A stretch of 64,000 nt of DNA from Vibrio zhanjiangensis (GCF_030161235.1 NZ_BSPW01000084.1:60412-124411); one strand, 5' to 3'; shown: positions 53,938 through 63,432, counted from the stretch's first letter. The notes: generated by a model from the letters alone, not told the origin. A program made the numbers and translations.

Positions 53938-54588
53938 TCAAACACCATAATCTACATTTTTCATCTCTATATCCGAGTAACTAGCCCGTTGTTTGATTAA
54001 TGGAGGTAATCTTGTTGCAAATCTATGTTCAGTTTGTAACTTCTTCCATAAAATATCTAAGCAATAGTGATGGCTAACGAGTTTATTGAGCTTGAGAGGG
54101 AGCTTGCTCGAATACTCTAGACCGAGTGCAGATTCAAAAAACGTGCTCATCAGCTTAACAGCGAAGCTTCTATGGACAATATAGCCTGATGCGGTTTGTG
54201 AGTTGATTACTCGAGAAAACCCGAGTTGATCATCGATTATTGCAATAGGTATGGCTTGGTTATTGCCAAGAAGAAATACATCCCAATCGCTAGAGCAATC
54301 CAAAATTCTCTCTAAGTTAGAAAGAAATAGTTCGCATTCTTGGACTTCAAAGTCATCTTCCAAGACTAACAAGTATGGACTGGAAGAGAGAGATAAATAG
54401 TGGGCAATTAAGTTACCATGACTGAGGCTACAGCCTAATGCGCCACACTCTGGTTTATAGTAAGCTTCAAAGAATGACTCATCACCAATATTAATACCGC
54501 ATTCTTTTAACTCAGCTATGGATTCCTCTTTTCTATCGATCCGGTGAGCCAAATTAATGATCTTTAGATGAACGTTATCGGTTAACAT
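53938..54588 (-). CDS. Glycosyltransferase family 25 (LPS/LOS biosynthesis type)
   Basis: A 216-aa GT25 protein. Family features are the start KIINLAHRIDRKEE, the GALGCSLSHGNLIAHYLS segment with the conserved SH, and the acidic LVLEDDFEV (DxD-equivalent EDD). Such enzymes add a galactose or similar sugar to lipooligosaccharide. I chose the ATG at 54588, with AAGG 8 bp upstream; a TTG at 54609 would add 7 residues. It is convergent with the TagF-like gene 48 bp away, and the two together form an insert between sbcC and cqsS. Confidence 0.85.
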   Translation of the reverse strand: MLTDNVHLKIINLAHRIDRKEESIAELKECGINIGDESFFEAYYKPECGALGCSLSHGNLIAHYLSLSSSPYLLVLEDDFEVQECELFLSNLERILDCSSDWDVFLLGNNQAIPIAIIDDQLGFSRVINSQTASGYIVHRSFAVKLMSTFFESALGLEYSSKLPLKLNKLVSHHYCLDILWKKLQTEHRFATRLPPLIKQRASYSDIEMKNVDYGV

Positions 54589-54925
54589 AACAAATACCTT
54601 GGGCGCCAAAGAGGTGATATGTTAAGCATAGCTAGAAAAAATTGCCATGGGAACTCTTTCGAATTCAAGTTAATTCATGTTAGTTCAGGTTGATTTTGCG
54701 GGATTTATGGCACTGAGCCTACTTCATCTAATTCGAACGTTAAAGGTACGCACCATGCTGATCTTTTAAGGGTATGATTTCTGGCTGCATTTCTGCTCAA
54801 TAGTTATTCAACTAACTAAAAATTTCCATCTTTTCTGTTAAAAAGCAAAGATTAATACTGAAAAAAAATATTAGTTGCATAAGATATAATATCATTAGTT
54901 AGGCTTGGTTAATGTTAGGTAGATT
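54589..54925. other. 337-bp intergenic region upstream of cqsS
   Basis: An AT-rich divergent region between the GT25 gene and cqsS. It should hold both promoters. I recognise no operator palindrome, hairpin with T-tract or small RNA. The immediate cqsS leader contains TTAGGTAG as ribosome site. Confidence 0.45.
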
Positions 54926-56953
54926 ATGAGGTCAGTTGCTGAAGAGGTAAGGAAAGTATATCAATATGCGGAACCTAATTTGACATTGGTTGGATGGATG
55001 GGGATGCTTGGGTATCCAGTATACTATTACGTATGGACTTATTTATTCCCACAACCATATGAAAATCTAATTTTACGTATAGTATGTTCAATTCTCTTCT
55101 CAATCATAGCTTTTAGAGAAAAACTTCCCAAGTCTTTCAAAAAATATATGCCACAATATTATCTTTTATCTATAGGCATTTGCCTACCTTTCTTTTTTAG
55201 CTTCATGATGTTTATGAATGATTGGTCAAATATATGGACAATGTCGTTTATGGCTTCAATCTTTCTCCATATATTAACAGTTTACGAGACACGAATTATG
55301 CTGATGCAAGCTGCTGTGTCAGTTCTTTTTGCATTTGGTTGTGTCTATGGTGCTGACCTTTCGTTAGCTGTAAATGGTATAGTATTGTCCTATATACCAA
55401 TTTTTTTGTTTACGTACATATTTGGCACATTGTTTTACTTCAGGAATCAAGTGGAGCATGAGAGTAAAGTTTCTATAGCAAAATCATTTGGAGCAGGCAT
55501 AGCACATGAAATGCGAAATCCTTTGGGTGCAGTACAAGGCGCAATTGATGTAGTGAAATCGTTACTACCACATGAGAATATTCAAAAAAGTGAATACTAT
55601 AGTATATCTCATAACGATCTTACTGTTGTAAAAGAAACATTAAGTGATGCAGAAAATACTATTTCAATCGGCAATGAAACTATAGATTTACTGTTAACCT
55701 CAATTGATGAAAGTAGAGTTACGAGGAAATCGTTTAAAAAACACTCACTCAGTAAAGTGATTGAAGATTCGTTAGAATGTATACCATTTCTGGGAAAAAA
55801 TTATCGTGATTTCATTAGCTTAAATTGTTATTGTAATGCATACTTTCTTGGCAGCGATACTTTAATTAAATATGTTATTTTTAACTTAATTAAGAATTCT
55901 TTTAGTCATCAAGGAGTAAGAGAGCTAGAGATTGAAATAAAAATAAGCTGTTTTAAAGACTATCATGAGCTTATATATTTTGACAATGGTTCAGGCATTC
56001 CAGAAGAAGTGTTGGGAAGTATATTTAAAGATTTCTTCACTTATGGAAAAAAATCGGGCTCTGGACTAGGACTACCATTTTGTCGTAGGGTTATGCATTC
56101 ATTAGGAGGAACAATTTCCTGCAAGTCAAAAATTAATGAGTGGACACAATTCACGCTAAAGTTTCCTTCCTATTTTTCATGTGTATCTAGAAAATACATG
56201 ATTGATATAATTGTAGATATGTCCATTCTGTATATTGGCAGAGAAAGTTATTTAAATGATATTTTTTCTCACACACCTTTAGCTAAACGACTTAACCTTA
56301 TCTATCTTGACATTCAACGCTTTATCAATAAAAAAAATTACGAATTTGAATATGAGGTGATTTTCTTAGACTTGGATGAATTGCTATTAAGAGGAGTGGA
56401 CATTAATTTCATAGAGAAAAAGCTTTGCTTTACGGAGGCGAAAATAATATATATTCATGAAGGAAAAATTGATAGAGAAGTAAGTTTTTTCTCTGTAGAA
56501 AAAAATAAACTAGAAAAAGACTTTGAAATATTAATATGTGATTTGATTTTTGAAGATAGAAAAGTCAAACCAAATAATAATGAGAATAACATTGAAGAAA
56601 ATAAAAAAACTATACTTATAGCTGACGATAATCAATCTATCAGGACCTACTCTTCCTTAATATTGGAGCAACATGGTTTTAAGGTAATTGAGGTAAACAA
56701 TGGGCAAGAGGTAGTGGAAGAGTTGAAAAGTGAAGCAGTGGATCTGGTCATCATGGATATAGAAATGCCAAAAATGAATGGGTTGGAAGCGACCTATGAA
56801 ATTCGGCTATTTTCATCCGTGCCAATCGTGGCGTATACTGGAAACTCGTCACAGAAAATGATAGACACTATTTTACAATCTGGTATGAATGACTACATAG
56901 TTAAGCCTGCAAACACCAAAGCAATAATAGATAAAATCTCCTTCTGGATCTAA
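54926..56953 (+). CDS. cqsS: CAI-1 autoinducer hybrid sensor kinase/phosphatase CqsS
   Basis: A 675-aa hybrid histidine kinase. Six membrane segments (about 18-172) form the CAI-1 binding domain. They are followed by the dimerisation/phosphorylation helix with His194 (GAGIAHEMRNPLGAVQG), the ATPase domain (NLIKNSF, YFDNGSGIP, SGSGLGLPFCRRV) and a C-terminal receiver with Asp611 (VIMDIEMPKMNGLEA). It aligns with V. cholerae CqsS almost without gaps in the sensor, so residue numbers coincide: Trp104, Ser107, Phe162 and Phe166 are kept, and position 170 is Phe where V. cholerae has Cys. It would pass phosphate to LuxU/LuxO. It is convergent with cqsA. Confidence 0.97.
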   Translation: MRSVAEEVRKVYQYAEPNLTLVGWMGMLGYPVYYYVWTYLFPQPYENLILRIVCSILFSIIAFREKLPKSFKKYMPQYYLLSIGICLPFFFSFMMFMNDWSNIWTMSFMASIFLHILTVYETRIMLMQAAVSVLFAFGCVYGADLSLAVNGIVLSYIPIFLFTYIFGTLFYFRNQVEHESKVSIAKSFGAGIAHEMRNPLGAVQGAIDVVKSLLPHENIQKSEYYSISHNDLTVVKETLSDAENTISIGNETIDLLLTSIDESRVTRKSFKKHSLSKVIEDSLECIPFLGKNYRDFISLNCYCNAYFLGSDTLIKYVIFNLIKNSFSHQGVRELEIEIKISCFKDYHELIYFDNGSGIPEEVLGSIFKDFFTYGKKSGSGLGLPFCRRVMHSLGGTISCKSKINEWTQFTLKFPSYFSCVSRKYMIDIIVDMSILYIGRESYLNDIFSHTPLAKRLNLIYLDIQRFINKKNYEFEYEVIFLDLDELLLRGVDINFIEKKLCFTEAKIIYIHEGKIDREVSFFSVEKNKLEKDFEILICDLIFEDRKVKPNNNENNIEENKKTILIADDNQSIRTYSSLILEQHGFKVIEVNNGQEVVEELKSEAVDLVIMDIEMPKMNGLEATYEIRLFSSVPIVAYTGNSSQKMIDTILQSGMNDYIVKPANTKAIIDKISFWI

Positions 56954-56982
56954 AGCTAAGTACCTACCTAGCTTTAGATTTT
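56951..56982. terminator. Shared terminator between cqsS and cqsA
   Basis: TAAAGCTA and TAGCTTTA form a perfect 8-bp stem; the cqsS stop codon is its first three bases. GATTTTTCCC follows on the plus strand. Confidence 0.65.
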
Positions 56983-56986
56983 TCCC

Positions 56987-58162
56987 TTAATTTAAAACTT
57001 TTTCTTTTAAAGCTTTCTCGCAAACCTCTAAGATCTCATTTGCCTGAAGGTAAGTGATAGAGCTATTTATTGACAACCTGATTATATTTTTCCTACATGG
57101 AGTTGCAGGTCGGCAAAACACTGACCCAAAGATACCATTGTCTTCAAAAAAATCTCTGACTTTTTCTGTATTTGATTCGCTACCTGTTTCAATTGCGATA
57201 ATTTGAGAATCACTTTTTATCGTTAGTCCTAACTGTAAAAGTTGGTCACGAATATATTTGCTGACTCTGTGTAAGTGATTTCTTTCTTTATCTTTCTTTT
57301 TGATAACGTGCATCGTTTTTTCTAGTCTATCTAGCTCGAAAGGAAGCATAGCGGAGCTGAAAATTGATGGATATGCTACAAAAGGGATACATTCGTTTGC
57401 TTGGTTATTACAAAAAATGGCACCAGCCCTATATGCAAATGTTTTAGCTAGGCTTGCAGTCAAGAAGTCAACCTGACTTGTAAGTTTTAGTGAATTGACA
57501 AGTCCAGAACCCTTGCAACCATGGGTGCCTAATGAATGAGATTCATCAACTACAATAGCACAGTCATGTTCCTTGCATATGGTGACTATATTTTCCAGTG
57601 GGGCAATAGTGCCTATAGTACTGTAGATAGAGTCGACTAATACAATTCCTTGACCATAACGTTTAATCAGTTTTCTTAGATGATTTATATCATTATGTCT
57701 GAATGCGTATATTTTTGCCCCAGCAATTTTTGCTCCTTCCCAAAGTGACATATGAGCAAAAAAATCTATATAAACTGTTGTGTTATCGCTACATATGGTT
57801 TGCAATAAGGAAATATTTGCTGTCCATCCAGATTGTGTTAATAAACAAGATTTGAAGCCTACATAATCTGCCATTTTTTTTTCTAGTACTGGCTGTGTAT
57901 CTTTATCACGAAGGAATATCCCAGACATAACAGGTGAAGATTTATAATTGAGCATGGAATTTACGTGATGCTCAACTATTTTAGAATGATTGGAAATGTC
58001 TAGATAATCATTATTTTGAAGGTTGATATCGCCTACCGATGGACGTTTTCCTAATACTAAATGTTTTCCATTATTATTTTTTTTAATGAGATCATCAAGA
58101 TAGAAGTCTAGATGTTTACTAATGAATTCTGGTAGATGTGAATGATTTTTTTTTGATTTCAT
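56987..58162 (-). CDS. cqsA: CAI-1 autoinducer synthase CqsA
   Basis: A 391-aa PLP-dependent acyl-CoA transferase of the 2-amino-3-ketobutyrate ligase family. It joins an acyl-CoA to S-adenosylmethionine to make amino-CAI-1. The PLP lysine is Lys240 in TASLAKTFAYRAGA. The segments YIDFFAHMSLWEGA, VDSIYSTIGTIAPLE, VDESHSLGTHG and SVFCRPATP are characteristic. I chose the ATG at 58162, with AAGG 8 bp upstream; a GTG at 58186 would add 8 residues. The DNA is AT-rich like its partner cqsS. It is monocistronic. Confidence 0.97.
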   Translation of the reverse strand: MKSKKNHSHLPEFISKHLDFYLDDLIKKNNNGKHLVLGKRPSVGDINLQNNDYLDISNHSKIVEHHVNSMLNYKSSPVMSGIFLRDKDTQPVLEKKMADYVGFKSCLLTQSGWTANISLLQTICSDNTTVYIDFFAHMSLWEGAKIAGAKIYAFRHNDINHLRKLIKRYGQGIVLVDSIYSTIGTIAPLENIVTICKEHDCAIVVDESHSLGTHGCKGSGLVNSLKLTSQVDFLTASLAKTFAYRAGAIFCNNQANECIPFVAYPSIFSSAMLPFELDRLEKTMHVIKKKDKERNHLHRVSKYIRDQLLQLGLTIKSDSQIIAIETGSESNTEKVRDFFEDNGIFGSVFCRPATPCRKNIIRLSINSSITYLQANEILEVCEKALKEKVLN

Positions 58163-58316
58163 AAATATATCCTTGATTGAATACACCAGTACATGCTGGC
58201 TATTTTTATAAAAACAAAAAAGGATAGTGGTTTGTCAAATGTTGTATATTACAATATCTGGTTAATTTATATGCTAGATTAAAAACCAGCATCAACTAAA
58301 ATAATAAATTAGAATG

Positions 58317-59273
58317 TTAATTTTTTCTGGAAAATATCTCAGGCCAATACATCTTGATATATCTGAGGGTAACCCAAATGACTAAACCTGTAGCGATGCT
58401 AAGCTCAAAAAAACCAAACTTATGAAGCCATTGCCACTGAGGTTGGTATTGCTCAAAAAAGCTTGTTAATCGATACATAGCGATGGCACTTATGACTGAA
58501 GGAAAAGTGACTGCTGCGATTGAAGGGTGAAATTTTAGTCGCATTAGGCGAAAGTAGCAGAGATAAATAGTTAATGTCATTGTGATTGCTATTCCAGCTA
58601 AGGCTCCTGTTAGTATGGGATCTGGCTGACGAAAATTAACTAGGTAACTTGCAAGTGATAAATTAATTGGAGCCGCCATTATAGTTAATGTTGGCCGAGC
58701 TGGTCTTGGAAGACTTCCTTCAAACATCAGCCTGTATAGAACAATGGGCAGGGTAAAGAAATAAATGGCGATACAGAGGTTTACCAAGGATTCAGAGAAA
58801 ACCGTATGGCCAAATTTAGTGCCAGCTAATGAACTGCTGATCAAACCGACAGGATATAAAAACCAACTAGGAACAACATTAGCGAGTTTGAACTGTCTGA
58901 ATTGGAAATAGAAAAACAGCATCATCATGGTTAGATGCAATGTTAATGAGGTAAACCATATTGGATAAGCGATCAAAGGAGAAATAACGGCTAGGTAATC
59001 ACATAAAACGAGCAAAGCCATGGTGAGAGGCGCCAAAAGGCTACCGTTGAGAGGGTGGCGGAGATCGCTCAAAAGTAAGCGATAGTTGGTTAAATACTTG
59101 ATTAGAACTGGAATCAGTAACAAGGCCCCGAGGCCTGCTAGATAGGGACGGACAAACATACCGATTTGTGGAATATATAATGCCCAAGCATGCCCTAACC
59201 CAATCATGCCGAGTGCTAATGCGGCTTGAGCGGGGGGAACGTTATGAAATTTTAAAAATCGATTCAAGTTCAA
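58317..59273 (-). CDS. TDT (TehA/SLAC1-like) family transporter
   Basis: A 318-aa membrane protein with about ten hydrophobic segments. It resembles the tellurite-resistance/dicarboxylate transporter family, in which TehA and the plant anion channel SLAC1 share a trimeric five-hairpin fold. Supporting stretches are the N-terminal PPAQAALALGMIGLGHAWAL, VPSWFLYPVGLISSS and FHPSIAAVTFPSVISAIAMY. It may pass small anions or efflux a toxic compound; the substrate is unknown. The neighbour on the same strand is a chloride antiporter, 90 bp upstream. Confidence 0.82.
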   Translation of the reverse strand: MNLNRFLKFHNVPPAQAALALGMIGLGHAWALYIPQIGMFVRPYLAGLGALLLIPVLIKYLTNYRLLLSDLRHPLNGSLLAPLTMALLVLCDYLAVISPLIAYPIWFTSLTLHLTMMMLFFYFQFRQFKLANVVPSWFLYPVGLISSSLAGTKFGHTVFSESLVNLCIAIYFFTLPIVLYRLMFEGSLPRPARPTLTIMAAPINLSLASYLVNFRQPDPILTGALAGIAITMTLTIYLCYFRLMRLKFHPSIAAVTFPSVISAIAMYRLTSFFEQYQPQWQWLHKFGFFELSIATGLVIWVTLRYIKMYWPEIFSRKN

Positions 59274-59363
59274 CAGCTACATCCTAATAAAGAATAAGAC
59301 GTCAATTTAATACATCATTGGATTAAGCTGGAGATGATATCAATTTGGTTGCTTAATTAGCAA

Positions 59364-60767
59364 CTAGGATTTGCTCTCGCTGGGTAGATCTTCTTGTCGT
59401 AATTTTTCATTCTTTAGCGTGCGATGAAGAAGCTGGCTATATATTGGTTGCCCCCCTAGGAATTGAGCTACAATGACCGCTCCTAGGCAAGTGATGATAA
59501 GGGGTAAGATTAAGTAATAGTTATTGGTCATTTCAATAACCAGCAAAATACCAGTGATCGGCGCTCTTACTGTTGCTGCAAACAAAGCGCCCATACCCGC
59601 AATCGCAAACATGCCAGGTGCAATGGTAAGTTCAGGTAGTAGACTTTGTGTAATTAGGCCAAATGCGTAGCCAAATAAGGTGCCGAGTGCGAGCATAGGC
59701 GCGAAAATTCCTCCCGGAGCTCCTGATGCAAAGCAAAGTAAAGTCGTGACTATTCGAGCGATAAAAAGTAGAAGTAATACTCCGGCACCATAGCCGCCAT
59801 TAGTAATGGTGGGGATAAGAGCAATGCCTCCTCCGGTTATTTCAGGTAAATAGAGAAGCATGAGACCAAAAAAGCCACCTAAACAACTTCCAGTAACTAA
59901 ATAGCGTTTGCGATCGTTTTTGTGTATTTTTACAAACAGATCTTGTGAAAAATTGATTAAACGGTTGAACGTAACGCCGAATACACCGAACATCGCTCCG
60001 AGTAGCAAAAAAAGCCATAAAGCAGCCAGCTCAGGTCGCTGATATTGCGGCATGGTTATGACGGCTTCCTGCCCATTAATGTATCGAAAAACGATGTTGG
60101 CTGATATGGCAGAAATAATGACGGCTCTGATGGAGATGAGTGAATAGCGAAATTGTGGTCGCATTTCTTCGACGACAAACATGATACCAGCTAGAGGGGC
60201 GTTAAACGCTGCAGCTAGACCACCTGCCGCACCAGATGCGAGTAATGAATGCTGCGTATCGTCGTTTTTAATCCTAAAGAGATCGGTGACCATGCGACCA
60301 ATCGCGCCCCCCATTTGAACTGTTGGTCCTTCTCGTCCGAGTACCATACCTGAACCAAGCGCTCCCATGCCTCCAAAGAATTTGACCGGTAAAACCCGCC
60401 ACCAGCGAACTGGGCGGATGCCATCCATAGCACCTTCTATTTCGGGAATGCCTGAGCCAGCCGCTTCTGGAGCAAATCTATGGACTAAATAATATCCAAC
60501 AAACGCAAGAGCTGCACTAATCAAAATGGCGGCAAGCCAGAGTGGTAAGGATCGGACAATGGCTTGCTTAAGCCATTCAGTTCTGGTGTCTGAGACAAAA
60601 TGAACGGCCATTTCGAACATGGTACCGACTAATCCTGATAATATCCCAACAATCAAAGAGAGAACTAATACCGATAGCGGTGTTTTGTCTTTGGAGAGAA
60701 ATTGATTCATGGCATCCTTAGGAACTTTAGAAAGTAAGGATCGCTTAACTCTCTCTTTGGTGCTCAT
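59364..60767 (-). CDS. clcA: H+/Cl- exchange transporter ClcA
   Basis: A 467-aa CLC antiporter. The chloride-coordinating motifs are GSGIPEIEG, GREGPTVQMGGAIGRM (with the gating Glu), and GAPGGIFAPMLALG. The proton Glu of exchangers is present in IMFVVEEMRPQFRY, so this is an antiporter and not a channel. It should support extreme acid resistance. I prefer the ATG at 60767, which gives the usual family length; an in-frame ATG at 60815 adds 16 residues without a ribosome site. Confidence 0.94.
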   Translation of the reverse strand: MSTKERVKRSLLSKVPKDAMNQFLSKDKTPLSVLVLSLIVGILSGLVGTMFEMAVHFVSDTRTEWLKQAIVRSLPLWLAAILISAALAFVGYYLVHRFAPEAAGSGIPEIEGAMDGIRPVRWWRVLPVKFFGGMGALGSGMVLGREGPTVQMGGAIGRMVTDLFRIKNDDTQHSLLASGAAGGLAAAFNAPLAGIMFVVEEMRPQFRYSLISIRAVIISAISANIVFRYINGQEAVITMPQYQRPELAALWLFLLLGAMFGVFGVTFNRLINFSQDLFVKIHKNDRKRYLVTGSCLGGFFGLMLLYLPEITGGGIALIPTITNGGYGAGVLLLLFIARIVTTLLCFASGAPGGIFAPMLALGTLFGYAFGLITQSLLPELTIAPGMFAIAGMGALFAATVRAPITGILLVIEMTNNYYLILPLIITCLGAVIVAQFLGGQPIYSQLLHRTLKNEKLRQEDLPSESKS

Positions 60768-61098
60768 TTGCTTATTGGTCCTTACGATATTACGAATATT
60801 AGGCGCTGTTCCCATTATTCATGTCAGATATACTCAAGAAATTGGGGACACTCGGGCGATTATACGCTTGGGGGAGGACTTCTAAATCTATCAAAATTGA
60901 AATATTGAATTTCAAATATGCAGCAAATGAATCAATAAGCAATTAAGCTCATATCTTGGTAGAAGATCACATTTTCTTGCTTGAATTTTGGCCGATTTAG
61001 ACCAGAATTAAGGTGTAAGGAAACCTGAACTGTTCGCATAGAGAAAGTCAACCTTACATACAATTTGGAAGGATTCACCTAAATAAATGAAATCCTCG
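60768..61098. other. Intergenic region upstream of clcA and of the candidate small RNA
   Basis: About 330 bp containing the clcA promoter region on the minus strand. I recognise no open frame or clear operator. The right end leads into the extended -10 element at 61099-61107. Confidence 0.4.
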
Positions 61099-61107
61099 TG
61101 TTATGAT
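61099..61107 (+). promoter_or_regulatory. Extended -10 promoter element
   Basis: TGTTATGAT fits the TGnTATAAT extended -10 consensus with one mismatch. No good -35 is seen at 17 bp, which is tolerated by extended -10 promoters. It would start a transcript near 61113 that runs to the terminator at 61165-61192. Confidence 0.4.
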
Positions 61108-61112
61108 CAGAA

Positions 61113-61192
61113 TGTCGAAAACGAAGGCACTGATTCGCAAGCTCACGATTGAGTACGAGGGACGAGGCGCACTGAATGTGCGCCTTTTGTTG
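61113..61192 (+). ncRNA. Candidate small RNA of about 80 nt
   Basis: Between an extended -10 element and a strong intrinsic terminator lies an approximately 80-nt region without an open frame. The terminator has its T-tract only on the plus strand, while both flanking genes lie on the minus strand, so a plus-strand transcript must end here. The body is unstructured and A/G-rich before the hairpin, as in Hfq-dependent RNAs. I do not recognise the family, and the conserved Qrr core is absent. Confidence 0.45.
61165..61192 (+). terminator. Rho-independent terminator, plus strand
   Basis: AGGCGCAC and GTGCGCCT form a perfect 8-bp stem around TGAAT, followed by TTTGTTGT. The opposite strand has no T-tract after the stem. 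Confidence 0.8.
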
Positions 61193-61203
61193 TCTGAAGC
61201 ATT

Positions 61204-62175
61204 TTAAAGTAGACCTGCCAATTGATGGAGAATTTTATCTAACTGATCCCAAGGTAGTTTTTGACTATCAATAACTTCAAGGCGGCTATCATCACTAGGT
61301 TCAGGCGCTTGCGTGATTGAGACAACGCCGTTAGATATATTGACGGTTATGTACCCTTTGCTTGTTCTCATAACACCTTTAATTCTTTCTGCTGACAAGT
61401 CTGACAGCATAGAGACTAAATCCTCAAAGCAAAATTCAACTTGGTTGCTAAATAACCATCCGCAACTGTAATAACCTTGACCACTATTTTCGCGTCTTAT
61501 TACTTGTTGGTCAGAGCCGAGCACTAAAGGTTCTGCCATTTGGGTATGATGATGGTGTTCATGTACATTCGTAGTCGGTTGACTGCGCCGAATATTGTTA
61601 ACAATTTCATAGGGGAAGTGGCCATGTTTCACTAGTTGCCAGTATATTTTAGGTGGGTTTTGATCTGTGACCCAATCATTAAAGGTATCAACGTCTTTTG
61701 ATGTGCATAAGTCGATTTTATTGCCTATGACGATATCAGCAATATTGAGCTGCTCAATGAAGTTTTCATTGTTTAGATACTTTGAGTTGGAAAGATTGCG
61801 TGGGTCGACAAGTGCAATGGTTGCTCTCAAATCGATGTGATCTTTGAACTGTTCAGACATGAGTATGGTGAGGATTTTGTCTGCATGTCCTAATCCAGTT
61901 GGCTCAATAATTAAGCGATCGGGTTTACTGCGCAGGAGCGATGTGATGGCCGCAGTCGTTGGAACGCCTGCTGCACAACACATACAACCTCCCGGAACCT
62001 GTTTAACGAGAATTCCTTGATGGTTGAGTATTGCTCCATCAATGCCTATTTCACCGAATTCATTGACTAAAACTGCCCAGTTTTCATTGGCGGGCTTTTC
62101 TTTAAGCAAGTTAAGGATGGCCGTTGTCTTTCCCGAACCCAAGAAGCCTGTAATGATGTTTGTTGGAGTAAGCAT
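61204..62175 (-). CDS. CobW/COG0523-family GTPase (putative zinc metallochaperone)
   Basis: A 323-aa G3E-family GTPase. Walker A is GFLGSGKTTAILNLL. The zinc-binding CxCC motif GGCMCC follows at about residue 64, and NKIDL is the guanine-recognition motif. A His-rich linker (HEHHHHTQ) at about 205 could bind metal, and the CobW C-terminal domain follows. Resembles YeiR-like members. It would deliver zinc or another metal to a target protein. No zur-type operator was recognised upstream. It lies 34 bp after the ylqF gene on the same strand and may share its transcript. Confidence 0.9.
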   Translation of the reverse strand: MLTPTNIITGFLGSGKTTAILNLLKEKPANENWAVLVNEFGEIGIDGAILNHQGILVKQVPGGCMCCAAGVPTTAAITSLLRSKPDRLIIEPTGLGHADKILTILMSEQFKDHIDLRATIALVDPRNLSNSKYLNNENFIEQLNIADIVIGNKIDLCTSKDVDTFNDWVTDQNPPKIYWQLVKHGHFPYEIVNNIRRSQPTTNVHEHHHHTQMAEPLVLGSDQQVIRRENSGQGYYSCGWLFSNQVEFCFEDLVSMLSDLSAERIKGVMRTSKGYITVNISNGVVSITQAPEPSDDSRLEVIDSQKLPWDQLDKILHQLAGLL

Positions 62176-62209
62176 GTCAATCTCTCGTAATGTCTAGCGT
62201 AGAATTCAA

Positions 62210-63154
62210 TTAGCGTTTATTTTTCAAGTAGCGCTTACGGCGTTCTTCTTTTTTCTGTGCTTTAAGCTCTGCTTTGCGCGCTGTTTCTATTTCAACTTCC
62301 ACCAATTCTTTGGTGATCATTTCAGGGCGCTCAAGCGTGATTTGTCCTAAAGTGCCATTACGCAGTTCATGAAGTAAAATTTCAGAGCATTTATGCAGAT
62401 CGACTCGGCCACCAGCTCTTAACGCACCGCGTTTACGACCAATTTCTTCCATTAATTCTATGTCGCTCTGAGGAAGCTCCTCAATTTGGTAGCGTTCTTT
62501 TAGGCGCTCTGGATAGGCTTGGGCCAAATATTCTACCGTGTAGAAAGCCACTTCTTCGTATTCCATTGCAGTATCTTTGACAGCACCTGTTGCGGCTAAG
62601 CGAAATCCACTGTGCGGATTTTCAACTTTAGGCCATAAGATTCCTGGTGTATCGGACAGCACGATACCATTTTGCAGATTAATTCGCTGTTGACGGCGGG
62701 TTACGGCAGGTTGGTTCCCTGTTACCGCTATTGCGCGGCCAGCAAGCGTGTTGATGATGGTCGATTTCCCCACATTGGGGATGCCCATGATCATAGTGCG
62801 AATATTTTTACCAATCTCTTTACGATGGGGAGCAAGTTTACGGCATAGGTCTAAGATTTTGTTTACTTCGTGTGGATTGGACGTTGTGATGGCCATGGCT
62901 TTGACATTTTGTTCTTTTTCGAAGTGATCGATCCACAGCTGAGTCAATTCTGGATCGGCTAAGTCTCGCTTATTAAGGACTTTTACAACCGGTTTTCCAG
63001 CGCGAATTTCAGAGATCATGGGGTTTTCACTGCTAAATGGAATTCGAGCGTCTAATACTTCGATGATCACATCAATTTGTGGGATGGCTTCTTCGATCTC
63101 TTTACGGGCTTTGTGCATGTGGCCCGGAAACCATTGAATTATATTATTAACCAT
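62210..63154 (-). CDS. ylqF: Ribosome biogenesis GTPase YlqF/RbgA
   Basis: A 314-aa circularly permuted GTPase: the G4 motif (LNKRDL) comes before G1 (GIPNVGKSTIINTL) and G3 (DTPGILWP). The N-terminus IIQWFPGHMHKARKEI is diagnostic. A C-terminal basic tail (KAQKKEERRKRYLKNKR) is suited to binding rRNA. It assists late assembly of the 50S subunit. I chose the ATG at 63154 (MVNNIIQWFPGHM); a TTG at 63175 would add seven residues. Confidence 0.93.
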   Translation of the reverse strand: MVNNIIQWFPGHMHKARKEIEEAIPQIDVIIEVLDARIPFSSENPMISEIRAGKPVVKVLNKRDLADPELTQLWIDHFEKEQNVKAMAITTSNPHEVNKILDLCRKLAPHRKEIGKNIRTMIMGIPNVGKSTIINTLAGRAIAVTGNQPAVTRRQQRINLQNGIVLSDTPGILWPKVENPHSGFRLAATGAVKDTAMEYEEVAFYTVEYLAQAYPERLKERYQIEELPQSDIELMEEIGRKRGALRAGGRVDLHKCSEILLHELRNGTLGQITLERPEMITKELVEVEIETARKAELKAQKKEERRKRYLKNKR

Positions 63155-63432
63155 ATGAATGTGTGGCCTTTTCAAAATAGAGTATTGTTCACGAGTTGTA
63201 CCAGTTTAGGCTATCTGGATGAACTGAAAGCCAAACTATCGTAAATCTGAGGGCTATAAGTCATCTTAACATTGTGTTTGATATTCTCATAACTCAGGTC
63301 TGTAGCTTGGTGAAATATTGTTCGTTTTAAATCTTTGGTTCCACCAAAGCGAGTGATACTTAAAAAGTGTTAAATGAAACAAGTTTAATACTTTGCTATG
63401 TCAATATTTGTTGTTTATATTTCATTTTCCAT

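Noticed and set aside
61113..61192. Candidate small RNA as a Qrr quorum-regulatory RNA
   Set aside because: The highly conserved Qrr core is absent, and no sigma54 promoter (GG-N10-GC) precedes it.
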